A DNA stretch of 64,000 bases from Labilibaculum antarcticum (GTDB lineage: Bacteria > Bacteroidota > Bacteroidia > Bacteroidales > Marinifilaceae), in assembly GCF_002356295.1 (NCBI RefSeq), contig NZ_AP018042.1, forward strand, positions 3,070,361-3,134,360. Direction: 5' to 3'. A program made the translations under genes and the position numbers. Shown here one piece after another: positions 9,046 through 17,415 of this stretch. The first letter of the stretch is position 1. Each line of letters starts with the position of its first letter. The notes below the pieces were generated by a model. It was not told the DNA's origin. It saw nothing but the letters and a program-made list of their open reading frames with translations, and made no database searches.

Positions 9046-9509
9046 TGTGGTTAATCGTTTATTTGTTGCAAATCATTTGTATAGTAACAATTATATCAAT
9101 AATACTAATGATTTTTTTGTTTCGCTAATTAATAATGGAAGTGATATTTCATATTTGTTACACTTTTTGATCGTATCAGTACAAATCTAGTAAATACTTA
9201 CTACAGATAGAAAGTTAAGTAACTTGCAGATGGATTAATTTCAAATAAATAAAAATTGGTTTGGTTTTTGTTTCTGAACTAAAAGGTAATTGTGCTCATT
9301 TGTTATTTATTATAGTAAAATGTAAAATCGAAACTATGGTGTGATTGAATGCATAAAATAGCTTAACAACTATTTAACGATATTTAGGTTTTCTTTTCGC
9401 GAAAATTATTTAATTTTGTATGCTAAGCTAGTTTTTGACGGATTTTCTAAACTCTTTAACTTGTTTGCCGTAATAAACAAAGTCACTGTAATTAAAATAA
9501 TTAATTGTT
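9046..9509. other. Divergent intergenic region
   Basis: An AT-rich regulatory spacer between the divergent M20 and DUF1573 genes. I see no ORF or RNA. A TAATTTTG box at 9411-9418 is a plausible -7 element for the DUF1573 gene, implying a ~85-base leader. Confidence 0.4.
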
Positions 9510-10610
9510 ATGAGTAGAAAAATATTTTATTTGTTGGTTGTTGCTATTTTAGGAAGCACATTATTAGTAAGTGCTCAAGATACAAAACCAGTAATGAAAT
9601 TTGATTCAAAGGAGTACGATTTCAAAACTTTTAAGGAGGAAGCTGGGTTGACATCTCATTCGTTCGAATTTATTAACACAGGAAACCAACCGGTTATTAT
9701 TAATCAGGTAAGATCTTCCTGCGGATGTACTTCTCCAGAGTGGAGTAAACAACCAATTGCTCCAGGGCAAAAAGGCTATGTTAAAGCAACTTTTGACCCT
9801 AAGAATCGTCCGGGCCCATTCAATAAATCCATAACTATTACTGCAAATACAAATCCGGCAATTACAATCTTAAGAATTAAAGGCGATGTTACTGCGAGAG
9901 TAAAAACTGTAGCCGATTTGTATCCACGGGAAATGAGTGGATTGCGATTGCAGAACAATCATCTTTCTTTTACTAAGGTGAAAAATACTGATGTGAAAGA
10001 AGCAACAATGGATGTTTATAATGATAGTGAAGAGCCAATAAGTATTGGGTTTAAAAGAGTGCCTGCTCATTTATCGTTAAAAATGGTTCCTGAAAGTTTG
10101 CAGCCAAAGCAAAAAGGTCAGATTGTTGCAACATATGATGCCAGTAAGAAAAATGACTGGGGATTTGTTATTGATTATTTAGATGTTTTAATCAATCAAG
10201 AATATAAATCAGGTAATCGATTAACCGTGAGCGCTAATTTGGTTGAGGATTTTTCAAGTTTATCGAAAACTGAATTGTCAAATTCTCCCAAAGTTGAGTT
10301 TGAAAAAGATGTGTTTGATTTTGGCGAATTAACGCAAGGTGAAAAAGCAGAATATACTTTTACAATGAAGAACTTGGGTAAATCTGATTTGATTATCCGA
10401 AAAACAAAAGCTTCTTGCGGATGTACTGCTATTGCTCCAAGCACCAATATTATTAAAGCTGGTGAGGTATCGGAAATTAAAGTGGTATTTAATTCCAGAG
10501 GAAAAAGAGGTCGTCAAAACAAAATGATCACAGTGATCACTAATGATCCTGTTGATTCTGAAGTTAAACTTCGCGTTTCTGGAAATGTAGTGATGCCTAA
10601 AACGAATTAA
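9510..10610 (+). CDS. Exported protein with two DUF1573 domains
   Basis: A 366-residue protein with a Sec signal peptide ending LLVSAQ. Two DUF1573 (Ig-like, ASH/MSP-type) domains occupy about residues 27-128 and 255-362. Each has the SSCGCT or ASCGCT cysteine pair, the APG turn and a basic GRxGxxxKxITVxTN-like ending. The middle part is more divergent and may be a third degraded copy. Such proteins are periplasmic or surface-located in Bacteroidota, and their function is not established. Monocistronic with a terminator. Confidence 0.9.
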   Translation: MSRKIFYLLVVAILGSTLLVSAQDTKPVMKFDSKEYDFKTFKEEAGLTSHSFEFINTGNQPVIINQVRSSCGCTSPEWSKQPIAPGQKGYVKATFDPKNRPGPFNKSITITANTNPAITILRIKGDVTARVKTVADLYPREMSGLRLQNNHLSFTKVKNTDVKEATMDVYNDSEEPISIGFKRVPAHLSLKMVPESLQPKQKGQIVATYDASKKNDWGFVIDYLDVLINQEYKSGNRLTVSANLVEDFSSLSKTELSNSPKVEFEKDVFDFGELTQGEKAEYTFTMKNLGKSDLIIRKTKASCGCTAIAPSTNIIKAGEVSEIKVVFNSRGKRGRQNKMITVITNDPVDSEVKLRVSGNVVMPKTN

Positions 10611-10634
10611 GAAAGAGACTTAAATTGATATATG

Positions 10635-10663
10635 AAAGGCTTTTCCGCAAGGGAAAGCCTTTT
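10635..10663 (+). terminator. Terminator after the DUF1573 gene
   Basis: A hairpin with arms AAAGGCTTTTCC and GGGAAAGCCTTT, a GCAA tetraloop, then a T-run. Confidence 0.9.
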
Positions 10664-10761
10664 TTGTTGTTCACAAACATATACACTTTTCATGACCTTT
10701 ACTGAGTCAGTATCTGCTAAATTTATAACTTCGCATACAGTAACGTAAGAAATTTCTTGTC

Positions 10762-11889
10762 ATGTCAGATAAAAATAATAGAGATCATATCGAAAATGCG
10801 CCTGATTATAAGGCGCTGAAAGTAAATAAAGGTATAAGTAGGCCACCATCTATCAATCCGAGGATAGCGGATAGGCTTAAAGATAATAAGCGTAGAGAAT
10901 ATTCCGTTGAAGGGTATGTGCAGGGAATATTAGATGGAAATATTGGCATCTTAAGTCAGGCAATAACTCTGATCGAAAGTTCTAAGCATGATCATCAATT
11001 GGTTGCTCAGGAGATTATTGAAAAATGTTTGCCGTTTTCTGGGAAATCGGTTAGAATTGGGGTGACAGGTGTTCCTGGAGCAGGTAAAAGCACCTTTATA
11101 GAGGCATTTGGAAAGCATGTAACAGGGCACGGACATAAATTAGCTGTGCTGGCAATCGATCCAAGTAGTGAAAGAAGTAAGGGGAGTATTTTGGGTGATA
11201 AAACCCGAATGGAGGAGTTGGCGGTTGATCCTAAAGCTTATATACGCCCCTCACCTTCGGCAGGATCCTTAGGTGGAGTTGCCCGTAAAACACGCGAAAG
11301 CTTAATTTTATGTGAAGCCGCAGGTTTTGATACTATCTTGATAGAAACAGTTGGTGTGGGGCAATCGGAAACTGCCGTACATTCCATGGTTGATTTCTTT
11401 TTGCTAATTAAAATTGCCGGAGCGGGTGATGAATTGCAGGGAATTAAAAGAGGTATCATGGAAATGGCCGATGCAATTAGCATTAATAAAGCGGACGGGA
11501 ATAATATTCATACCGCACAACTGGCCAGAGTTCAGTTCGAAAATGCTTTGCATTTGTTCCCCGAGTCGCCATCGGGATGGATTCCTAAAGTGCTGACTTG
11601 TTCATCAATCGAGAAAACAGGTATTGACACTATTTGGGATAATATCATAGAATATTGCAGTCACACAAAGCAAAACGGATATTTTAATCAGCGAAGAAGT
11701 GAGCAAGCCAAGTATTGGATGTATGAAACGATTAACGAACAATTACGCGATCGGTTTTATCATTTAGATGTAATAAAAGGAAAGATTCCAGATTATGAAA
11801 AGAAAGTCTTGAATGACGAAATGAGTTCTTTTGTTGCAGCACACAAACTGCTGGGTGCTTATTTTAGCGACGTGAAAAGTAAAGAGTAA
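10762..11889 (+). CDS. meaB: MeaB, methylmalonyl-CoA mutase-associated GTPase
   Basis: A 375-residue G3E-type P-loop GTPase that protects and gates cofactor loading of adenosylcobalamin-dependent methylmalonyl-CoA mutase. Motifs: G1 GVTGVPGAGKST near residue 100, Mg-binding DPSSERSKGSILGDKTRM, ETVGVGQSE and the G4 motif NKADG. The C-terminal region with an SPSGW-like segment is typical. The mutase genes are not in this window. Its presence implies the succinate/propionate pathway, usual in Bacteroidales. Confidence 0.95.
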   Translation: MSDKNNRDHIENAPDYKALKVNKGISRPPSINPRIADRLKDNKRREYSVEGYVQGILDGNIGILSQAITLIESSKHDHQLVAQEIIEKCLPFSGKSVRIGVTGVPGAGKSTFIEAFGKHVTGHGHKLAVLAIDPSSERSKGSILGDKTRMEELAVDPKAYIRPSPSAGSLGGVARKTRESLILCEAAGFDTILIETVGVGQSETAVHSMVDFFLLIKIAGAGDELQGIKRGIMEMADAISINKADGNNIHTAQLARVQFENALHLFPESPSGWIPKVLTCSSIEKTGIDTIWDNIIEYCSHTKQNGYFNQRRSEQAKYWMYETINEQLRDRFYHLDVIKGKIPDYEKKVLNDEMSSFVAAHKLLGAYFSDVKSKE

Positions 11890-11980
11890 GGAATTCTGTT
11901 CATCGAAAAACTTTTCTTTTCATTGTTTTATTTGGTAGATTTATTGATTCATAAAAATATAGATCAAAATACTTAATCAC

Positions 11981-13075
11981 ATGAAGAAAATTTTTATCGC
12001 GATTGCGGCGATTGGGCTTTTTTTAGGCTCTTGTACATCTGCGGATCAATATAAATTGACCGGGAAAGTTGAAGGTATGACTGAAGGAAAAGTTTATCTT
12101 TCTAAACTTCAGGATAATAAATTGGTGAAAACTGATTCGACTGAAATGACCGCTAACGGTTTTTCTTTTGAAGGAACAGTAACATCTCCGGATCTTTACT
12201 ATATTGAATTGGAAGGTCAAAGGGGTGCAATTCAAGTGTTTCTTGAAAATACAGCTATTGCAGTTGATGCAAATGTTGAAAATTTAAGAGAAGCCAAGGT
12301 TGTAGGTTCATCAAATCAAGACATTTTAACCGCTTTTGGTGAATTACAGAAAGGATACCAAGAGAAACAACAAGCTTTGTACCCAGAACATCAAAAAGCA
12401 GCGGAAGCAAAGAATCAGGTTGCGATGGATTCTATCGAAGCTGAATTTAATAAATCCAAAGCGGATATGTTTTCAGCAAGTAAAGAATTTTTGAAATTGA
12501 ATCGCAACACGGTTGCTGCAGCATTTGTAGCTTACCGAATTTCGTCTCCTCTTGAAGTAGCTGAAATGGAAGAAATTTATGCTTTGTTGGGTGAGGATGC
12601 ACAAAAGTCATCTTATGCAACGCTAATTAAAGATAAAATTGAGGTATTGAAAAATGTTGCAATCGGTCAGCCAGCTCCTGATTTCACGTTGAATACTCCA
12701 GAAGGAGTTCCTATGAGTTTATCATCATTAAAAGGACAAATTGTTTTAATTGATTTTTGGGCATCATGGTGTGGACCCTGTAGAGGAGAAAATCCAAATG
12801 TCGTTAAAATGTACAAAGAGCTTCATCCTAAAGGAGTTGATATTCTAGGTGTGTCTTTAGATAATGATAAAGGAAAATGGTTAAAAGCAATTGAAGACGA
12901 TGGATTGATCTGGAATCATGTATCTGATTTGAAAGGTTGGGGTTCTTCCGCAGCTAAATTATATGGTGTTAATGGAATTCCTGCCACAGTTGTTGTAGAT
13001 CAAAACGGACTTATTGTTGCAAAAAATTTAAGAGGTGACGAATTAAAAGCAGCTATTGAAAAATTGATACAGTAA
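11981..13075 (+). CDS. TlpA-like thioredoxin-fold lipoprotein with DUF4369-type N-domain
   Basis: A 364-residue protein with lipoprotein signal GLFLGSC. Residues ~25-130 form a beta-rich DUF4369-like domain (YKLTGKVEGMTEGKVYLSKL). A charged helical linker follows, and then an AhpC/TSA-TlpA thioredoxin domain with WASWCGPCR at about 261-268 and the cis-proline region NGIPATVVVD. It is probably a periplasm-facing thiol-disulfide reductase. Single gene with a strong terminator. Confidence 0.92.
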   Translation: MKKIFIAIAAIGLFLGSCTSADQYKLTGKVEGMTEGKVYLSKLQDNKLVKTDSTEMTANGFSFEGTVTSPDLYYIELEGQRGAIQVFLENTAIAVDANVENLREAKVVGSSNQDILTAFGELQKGYQEKQQALYPEHQKAAEAKNQVAMDSIEAEFNKSKADMFSASKEFLKLNRNTVAAAFVAYRISSPLEVAEMEEIYALLGEDAQKSSYATLIKDKIEVLKNVAIGQPAPDFTLNTPEGVPMSLSSLKGQIVLIDFWASWCGPCRGENPNVVKMYKELHPKGVDILGVSLDNDKGKWLKAIEDDGLIWNHVSDLKGWGSSAAKLYGVNGIPATVVVDQNGLIVAKNLRGDELKAAIEKLIQ

Positions 13076-13096
13076 TCTAGAAATAAACACATATTT

Positions 13097-13137
13097 GACC
13101 CGAGAGATAAATTTATTTATCTCTCGGGTCTTTTTTT
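13097..13137 (+). terminator. Strong terminator after the TlpA-like gene
   Basis: A perfect 15-bp stem (13097-13111/13116-13130) with a 4-base loop, then seven T. Confidence 0.95.
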
Positions 13138-13224
13138 GTTAGATGTCTGAGTTTTCACTAAATTCAAGTTCTAAATTAATTCGGTAGTCTATGTGATATC
13201 TGATAAAATTTAAAGAGGAAAATC

Positions 13225-13254
13225 TTTGTAGAAACAAAAAAACATCTACTTTTG
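13225..13254 (+). promoter_or_regulatory. Promoter of the znuACB-like operon
   Basis: TTTG (13225-13228), an 18-base spacer and TACTTTTG (13247-13254): a full Bacteroidota housekeeping promoter. The TTG at 13252 that could be read as a start codon is inside the -7 box, so translation must start downstream, at ATG 13300. I see no clear Zur/Fur palindrome. Confidence 0.8.
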
Positions 13255-13299
13255 TTATTTAAAGTAAATCTAAATAGAACATCATTCCAAACAATACAA

Positions 13300-14163
13300 A
13301 TGCACTTAATAAATAAATTTACTCTGGTCTTGCTTGTTGGCATAATAATATCTTGTCAATCTGGTAAAATTGAGAAGGAAACCAATCTAATATCGGTTAG
13401 TATACTGCCTCAAAAATATTTTATTGAACGAATTGCTGGTGATGATTTTAAGGTTAATGTTCTGATTCCTCCTGGAGCCAGTCCTGCAACCTATGAGCCT
13501 ACGCCGATGCAAATGAAAGATGTTGCCAAATCAATTGCATATTTCAGAATTGGTCACATTCCCTTCGAAACGGTTTGGTTGAATAATTTAGTGGAGGGAG
13601 CAGGCGAAATTAAAGTTGTAGATCTTTCGAAAGGAATAGAATTGATTAAAGGTATAGAGAAGCATGGAGATCATGTTCATGAAGGAGGAATTGATCCTCA
13701 TATTTGGTCATCACTTAAATCAGTAAAAATAATAAGCCGGAATTTGTTTCAAGAGCTAGTTAAATTAGCTCCTAATAAGAAGGAGGTTTATGAGAAAAAT
13801 TACCGAAAATTTCTTTCTGAATTAGACGAGATGGATCAATTTGCTGAAACTTCGTTGAGTCATAAAAAAGGAATGTCGTTCATGATTTTCCACCCAGCTC
13901 TAACTTATTTGGCAAGGGATTACGGCTTGCATCAAATCTCTGTTGAATTGGATGGCAAGGAGCCTTCCCCAGCTCACATGAAACATTTGGTTGAGGAAGC
14001 AAAACGATTAGAAATAAAGCAGGTTTTTGTTCAGAAACAGTTTAATGTTGAGAATGCAAAAGCTATTGTTTTCGAGATTAATGGTGAAGTTGTTTTAATT
14101 GATCCTTTGACTGAGGATTGGTTGAATGAAATGAAACGAATCATCAACATACTTAAAGACTGA
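13300..14163 (+). CDS. znuA: Metal ABC transporter substrate-binding lipoprotein (ZnuA/TroA family)
   Basis: A 287-residue solute-binding protein with lipoprotein signal LVLLVGIIISC. Family hallmarks are ISVSILPQKYFIERIAGD, VLIPPGASPATYEPTP, and the metal-site histidines: GH in the RIGHIPFE strand, the His-rich loop KHGDHVHEGG with DPHIW, and FHPALTYLARDYG. It captures Zn2+ or Mn2+ for the ATPase and permease encoded next (12 and then 3 bases apart). The start is set by the promoter position. Zinc is favoured by the His-rich loop, but the metal is inferred. Confidence 0.93.
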   Translation: MHLINKFTLVLLVGIIISCQSGKIEKETNLISVSILPQKYFIERIAGDDFKVNVLIPPGASPATYEPTPMQMKDVAKSIAYFRIGHIPFETVWLNNLVEGAGEIKVVDLSKGIELIKGIEKHGDHVHEGGIDPHIWSSLKSVKIISRNLFQELVKLAPNKKEVYEKNYRKFLSELDEMDQFAETSLSHKKGMSFMIFHPALTYLARDYGLHQISVELDGKEPSPAHMKHLVEEAKRLEIKQVFVQKQFNVENAKAIVFEINGEVVLIDPLTEDWLNEMKRIINILKD

Positions 14164-14174
14164 AACTGTATTCG

Positions 14175-14915
14175 ATGAAAAAAATTCTGGAATTAAAATC
14201 ACTGACTGCAGGATACGATGAGAAAATCGTATTAAAAGGAGTGAATTTGGTTGTAAAAGAAAATGATTTTCTTGGAATTATCGGTCCGAACGGTGGGGGT
14301 AAAACAACGCTGTTAAAGGTGATTCTGGGTATTATAAAACCCGTGGAGGGTGAAATATTACCCAATGGTAATGATCGCTGTATTATTGGTTATTTGCCTC
14401 AAATCAATCAAATAGATAACAAGTTTCCAATTCCTGTGAAAGAGGTTGTCCTTTCGGGACTAATGTCTCATAAAAAGATATTTGGAAGATATAATAATGA
14501 GAACAAAAGGCGTGCAGATGAATTAATGTCTCAAATGGGAATTATTCATTTGAAGAATAAAAATATAGGAGAACTGTCAGGAGGGCAATTGCAGCGTGTG
14601 TTTTTGTGTCGGGCAATTATCTCAGATCCTCAATTATTAATTTTAGATGAGCCGGATACTTATGTAGATAGTAATTTTGAAGGTGAGTTGTATGAAATTC
14701 TCGATCAGTTAAATTCACATATGGCAATTATAATTGTATCTCATGATGTGGGTACGATATGCTCTCATGTTAAGACAATTGCCTGTGTGAACGAAACACT
14801 GTGTTACCACGATTCGAACGTGATTTCGCAGGAACAGCTGAAAGCTTATAATTGCCCGATTGATTTAATTACACATGGAGAAGTTCCTCACCGAGTACTA
14901 AAGCATCATCATTAA
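14175..14915 (+). CDS. znuC: Metal ABC transporter ATPase (ZnuC type)
   Basis: A 246-residue ABC ATPase with Walker A GPNGGGKTT, Q-loop GYLPQINQ, signature LSGGQLQR, Walker B LLILDEPD and switch His in IIVSHD. It energises the zinc/manganese importer formed with its two neighbours. The Walker B is followed by DTYVDS rather than the usual TxGLD, as in many metal-type ATPases. Middle gene of the operon. Confidence 0.94.
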   Translation: MKKILELKSLTAGYDEKIVLKGVNLVVKENDFLGIIGPNGGGKTTLLKVILGIIKPVEGEILPNGNDRCIIGYLPQINQIDNKFPIPVKEVVLSGLMSHKKIFGRYNNENKRRADELMSQMGIIHLKNKNIGELSGGQLQRVFLCRAIISDPQLLILDEPDTYVDSNFEGELYEILDQLNSHMAIIIVSHDVGTICSHVKTIACVNETLCYHDSNVISQEQLKAYNCPIDLITHGEVPHRVLKHHH

Positions 14916-14918
14916 GAT

Positions 14919-15773
14919 ATGAACGAACTATTTGAATTGTTTCAATACAATTTCTTTTTAAATGCTGTTTGTGCAGCTCTTTTGGCAAGTATTTCCTGTG
15001 GGATTATTGGTTCATATATTGTAGCGCGACGAATTGTTTTTATTAGCGGAGGGATTACACATGCTTCCTTTGGAGGAATTGGTTTGGCTTGGTATTTAGG
15101 ATTGAATCCGGTATTTGGTGCGGCTGTTTTTGGGGTTTTATCTGCTTTAGGAATAGAGTGGCTTTCGAAAAAAACAGATGTGAGACAAGATTCGGTTATT
15201 GGAATTTTATGGGCTTTGGGAATGGCATTGGGAATTATTTTTATTTATATGACTCCTGGTTATGCACCAAATTTAATGAGTTTTCTGTTTGGAAATATTT
15301 TAACGGTGGGAGCCTTGGATTTGTATCTGCTCTTAGGTTTATGCCTAATCACAATTGCAATCTTTCTCTTTTTGCTACGGCCTATTTTGTTTGTTGCTTT
15401 CGATGAAGAGTTTGCACGAACACAGAAAGCTCCGGTTCAGTTTTTAAACTATTTAATGATATCATTAGTGGCTTTGGCCATTGTTTTAAATATTAGAGTG
15501 GTTGGAATTATTTTGGTGATCTCGTTTTTGACAATACCACAGACAATTGCGAATATGTTCACAAGCGATTTTAAGAAAATGATTCTGGGATCTATAGCAT
15601 TTGGTATTCTGGGTTCGTTTATTGGTTTGCTGGTTTCTTATCGCATTAATGCACCATCGGGAGCCACTATTATCTTTTCATTTGTGATCCTGTTTATTGT
15701 GGCGAAAATTGTTCAATTGGCAATGATTTCGGCAAAACGTAAGAAAAGCAGTCTGATGCAATCGGATAGATGA
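14919..15773 (+). CDS. znuB: Metal ABC transporter permease (ZnuB type)
   Basis: A 284-residue inner-membrane protein of the ABC-3 family with about eight hydrophobic segments. It shows the typical SYIVARRIVFISGGITHASFGGIGLAWYLG region and the cytoplasmic coupling segment VAFDEEFARTQKAPV. Starts 3 bases after znuC, so translation is probably coupled. Last gene of the operon. Confidence 0.94.
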   Translation: MNELFELFQYNFFLNAVCAALLASISCGIIGSYIVARRIVFISGGITHASFGGIGLAWYLGLNPVFGAAVFGVLSALGIEWLSKKTDVRQDSVIGILWALGMALGIIFIYMTPGYAPNLMSFLFGNILTVGALDLYLLLGLCLITIAIFLFLLRPILFVAFDEEFARTQKAPVQFLNYLMISLVALAIVLNIRVVGIILVISFLTIPQTIANMFTSDFKKMILGSIAFGILGSFIGLLVSYRINAPSGATIIFSFVILFIVAKIVQLAMISAKRKKSSLMQSDR

Positions 15774-15850
15774 AGGTAAATCATCAGAATAAAAAAGAAA
15801 ATATAACTTAGTAAAGCATAATTTATACTAACATAAAGAACAAAATAAAA

Positions 15851-17245
15851 ATGAGTTACGATTTAATAGTAGTCGGAAGCGGTCCAGGTGGTTACGTAGC
15901 CGCCATTCGCGCTTCACAATTGGGTTTGAATGTTGCAGTTGTTGAACGAGCCGAATTAGGTGGAATTTGTTTGAACTGGGGGTGTATTCCAACAAAATCT
16001 TTGCTGAAATCAGCACAGGTATTTGAATATATGAAACACGCCGGTGATTATGGATTAGTTGTCGATGGTGAGGTTAAACCTGATTTTGAAAAGGTTGTTT
16101 CTCGTAGTCGCGGCGTTGCCGAAAAAATGAGTGGTGGAATTCAGTACCTGCTAAAAAAGAACAAAATTGAGGTAATCAATGGTTTTGGTAAGTTGGTGGG
16201 AAATAAAACTGTTGAAGTAACTGCTGAAGATGGAAGTAAATCCAATCATGAAGCAAAGCATATTATTTTGGCAACAGGAGCACGTTCCCGTGAATTGCCA
16301 AATCTACCACAGGATGGAAAAAACATTATTGGATATCGTAAAGCTTTAACTTTGGATAAATTGCCTGAATCAATGATTATTGTTGGTTCTGGAGCAATTG
16401 GATCTGAGTTTGCTTACTTTTATTCAACCATGGGAACTAAGGTAACTTTGGTAGAATTCTTACCAGAAATTCTTCCTGTAGAAGATGAGGAAGTGTCTAA
16501 GCAAATGGGACGCAGCTTTAAGAAGAATAAGATCAAAGTCATGACTAATTCTACTGTTGAATCAGTAGAAGGATCTGATGGTGATTTAAAAGTTAATATC
16601 AAGAATAAAAAGGGTGAAATTGAAGTGCATGAGTGCGAAATTGTACTTTCAGCAGTAGGAATTGCACCAAATACTGAAAATATTGGCTTGGAAGAGGTAG
16701 GAGTCGCAACTGAAAATGGCAGAGTTCTGGTTGATGAATATTTTAGAACCAATGTGGAAGGCGTTTATGCGATTGGAGATATTCTAAAAGGTCCTGCTTT
16801 GGCTCACGTTGCATCGGCAGAAGGAATTTGCTGTGTTGAGAAAATTGCTGGAATGAATGTAGAACCAATCGATTATACTACAATTCCAGGATGTACTTAT
16901 ACAGTTCCAGAGGTTGCATCAATGGGATTAACTGAGAAAGCTGCGAAAGAAGCTGGTTACGAATTAAAGATTGGTAAATTTCCTTTCTCTGCATCGGGAA
17001 AAGCAAGTGCTTCCGGAGCAAACGAAGGATTCGTTAAATTAGTATTTGATGCTAAATATGGCGAATTGCTTGGAGCTCATATGGTTGGTGCTAATGTAAC
17101 CGAAATGATTGCAGAGTTAGTAACTGCACGTAAGCTGGAAACAACTGGTCACGAATTGATTAAAGCAATTCATCCACACCCAACTATGTCGGAGGCCATT
17201 ATGGAAGCTGCTGCAGCTGCTTATGGTGAGGTAATTCACATCTAA
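15851..17245 (+). CDS. lpdA: Dihydrolipoyl dehydrogenase (E3)
   Basis: A 464-residue flavoprotein disulfide reductase. It has the FAD site VVGSGPGGYVAAIRA, redox-active disulfide GGICLNWGCIPTKSLL (cysteines near 41 and 46), NAD site IIVGSGAIGSEFAYF, second FAD motif AIGDI, and the C-terminal HPHPTMSE catalytic His-Glu. It re-oxidises lipoamide in 2-oxoacid dehydrogenase or glycine cleavage complexes. No E1/E2 genes are nearby, so its complex cannot be assigned. Confidence 0.96.
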   Translation: MSYDLIVVGSGPGGYVAAIRASQLGLNVAVVERAELGGICLNWGCIPTKSLLKSAQVFEYMKHAGDYGLVVDGEVKPDFEKVVSRSRGVAEKMSGGIQYLLKKNKIEVINGFGKLVGNKTVEVTAEDGSKSNHEAKHIILATGARSRELPNLPQDGKNIIGYRKALTLDKLPESMIIVGSGAIGSEFAYFYSTMGTKVTLVEFLPEILPVEDEEVSKQMGRSFKKNKIKVMTNSTVESVEGSDGDLKVNIKNKKGEIEVHECEIVLSAVGIAPNTENIGLEEVGVATENGRVLVDEYFRTNVEGVYAIGDILKGPALAHVASAEGICCVEKIAGMNVEPIDYTTIPGCTYTVPEVASMGLTEKAAKEAGYELKIGKFPFSASGKASASGANEGFVKLVFDAKYGELLGAHMVGANVTEMIAELVTARKLETTGHELIKAIHPHPTMSEAIMEAAAAAYGEVIHI

Positions 17246-17272
17246 AAGATCTGAATAATAATAGTAGATAAA

Positions 17273-17393
17273 AGAGGGCGCCCAAAAATGGGTGCCCTTA
17301 TTTTTTACCAGAATATTATTTTTTGTGTAAGGCTATTTCAGAACGAGACATCAAAAAACAAAAAAGAGGATGACCTAATTTTGGACACCCTCT
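17273..17393. repeat. MITE-like element A (121 bp, terminal inverted repeats)
   Basis: Its ends are AGAGGGCGCCCAAAA (17273-17287) and TTTTGGACACCCTCT (17379-17393), inverted repeats of 15 bases with two mismatches. The right ~44 bases (17350-17393) match, in opposite orientation, the left end of element B at 32411-32455. That match includes an exact 18-mer ending GGACACCCTCT. The interior contains a second imperfect hairpin, and no transposase is encoded. It lies between the converging lpdA and uvrA genes and could double as a terminator. Confidence 0.55.
17275..17305 (+). terminator. Terminator after lpdA
   Basis: Stem AGGGCGCCC/GGGTGCCCT (17275-17283/17290-17298) with one G:T pair and a T-rich tail. 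It also forms one end of the small repeat element described here. Confidence 0.85.
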
Positions 17394-17415
17394 TCATTAC
17401 AATTTTATGTGTATA

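Noticed and set aside
13252-13299. TTG start giving a longer ZnuA-like protein
   Set aside because: The TTG is within the promoter -7 box, and the added residues would spoil the lipoprotein signal peptide.
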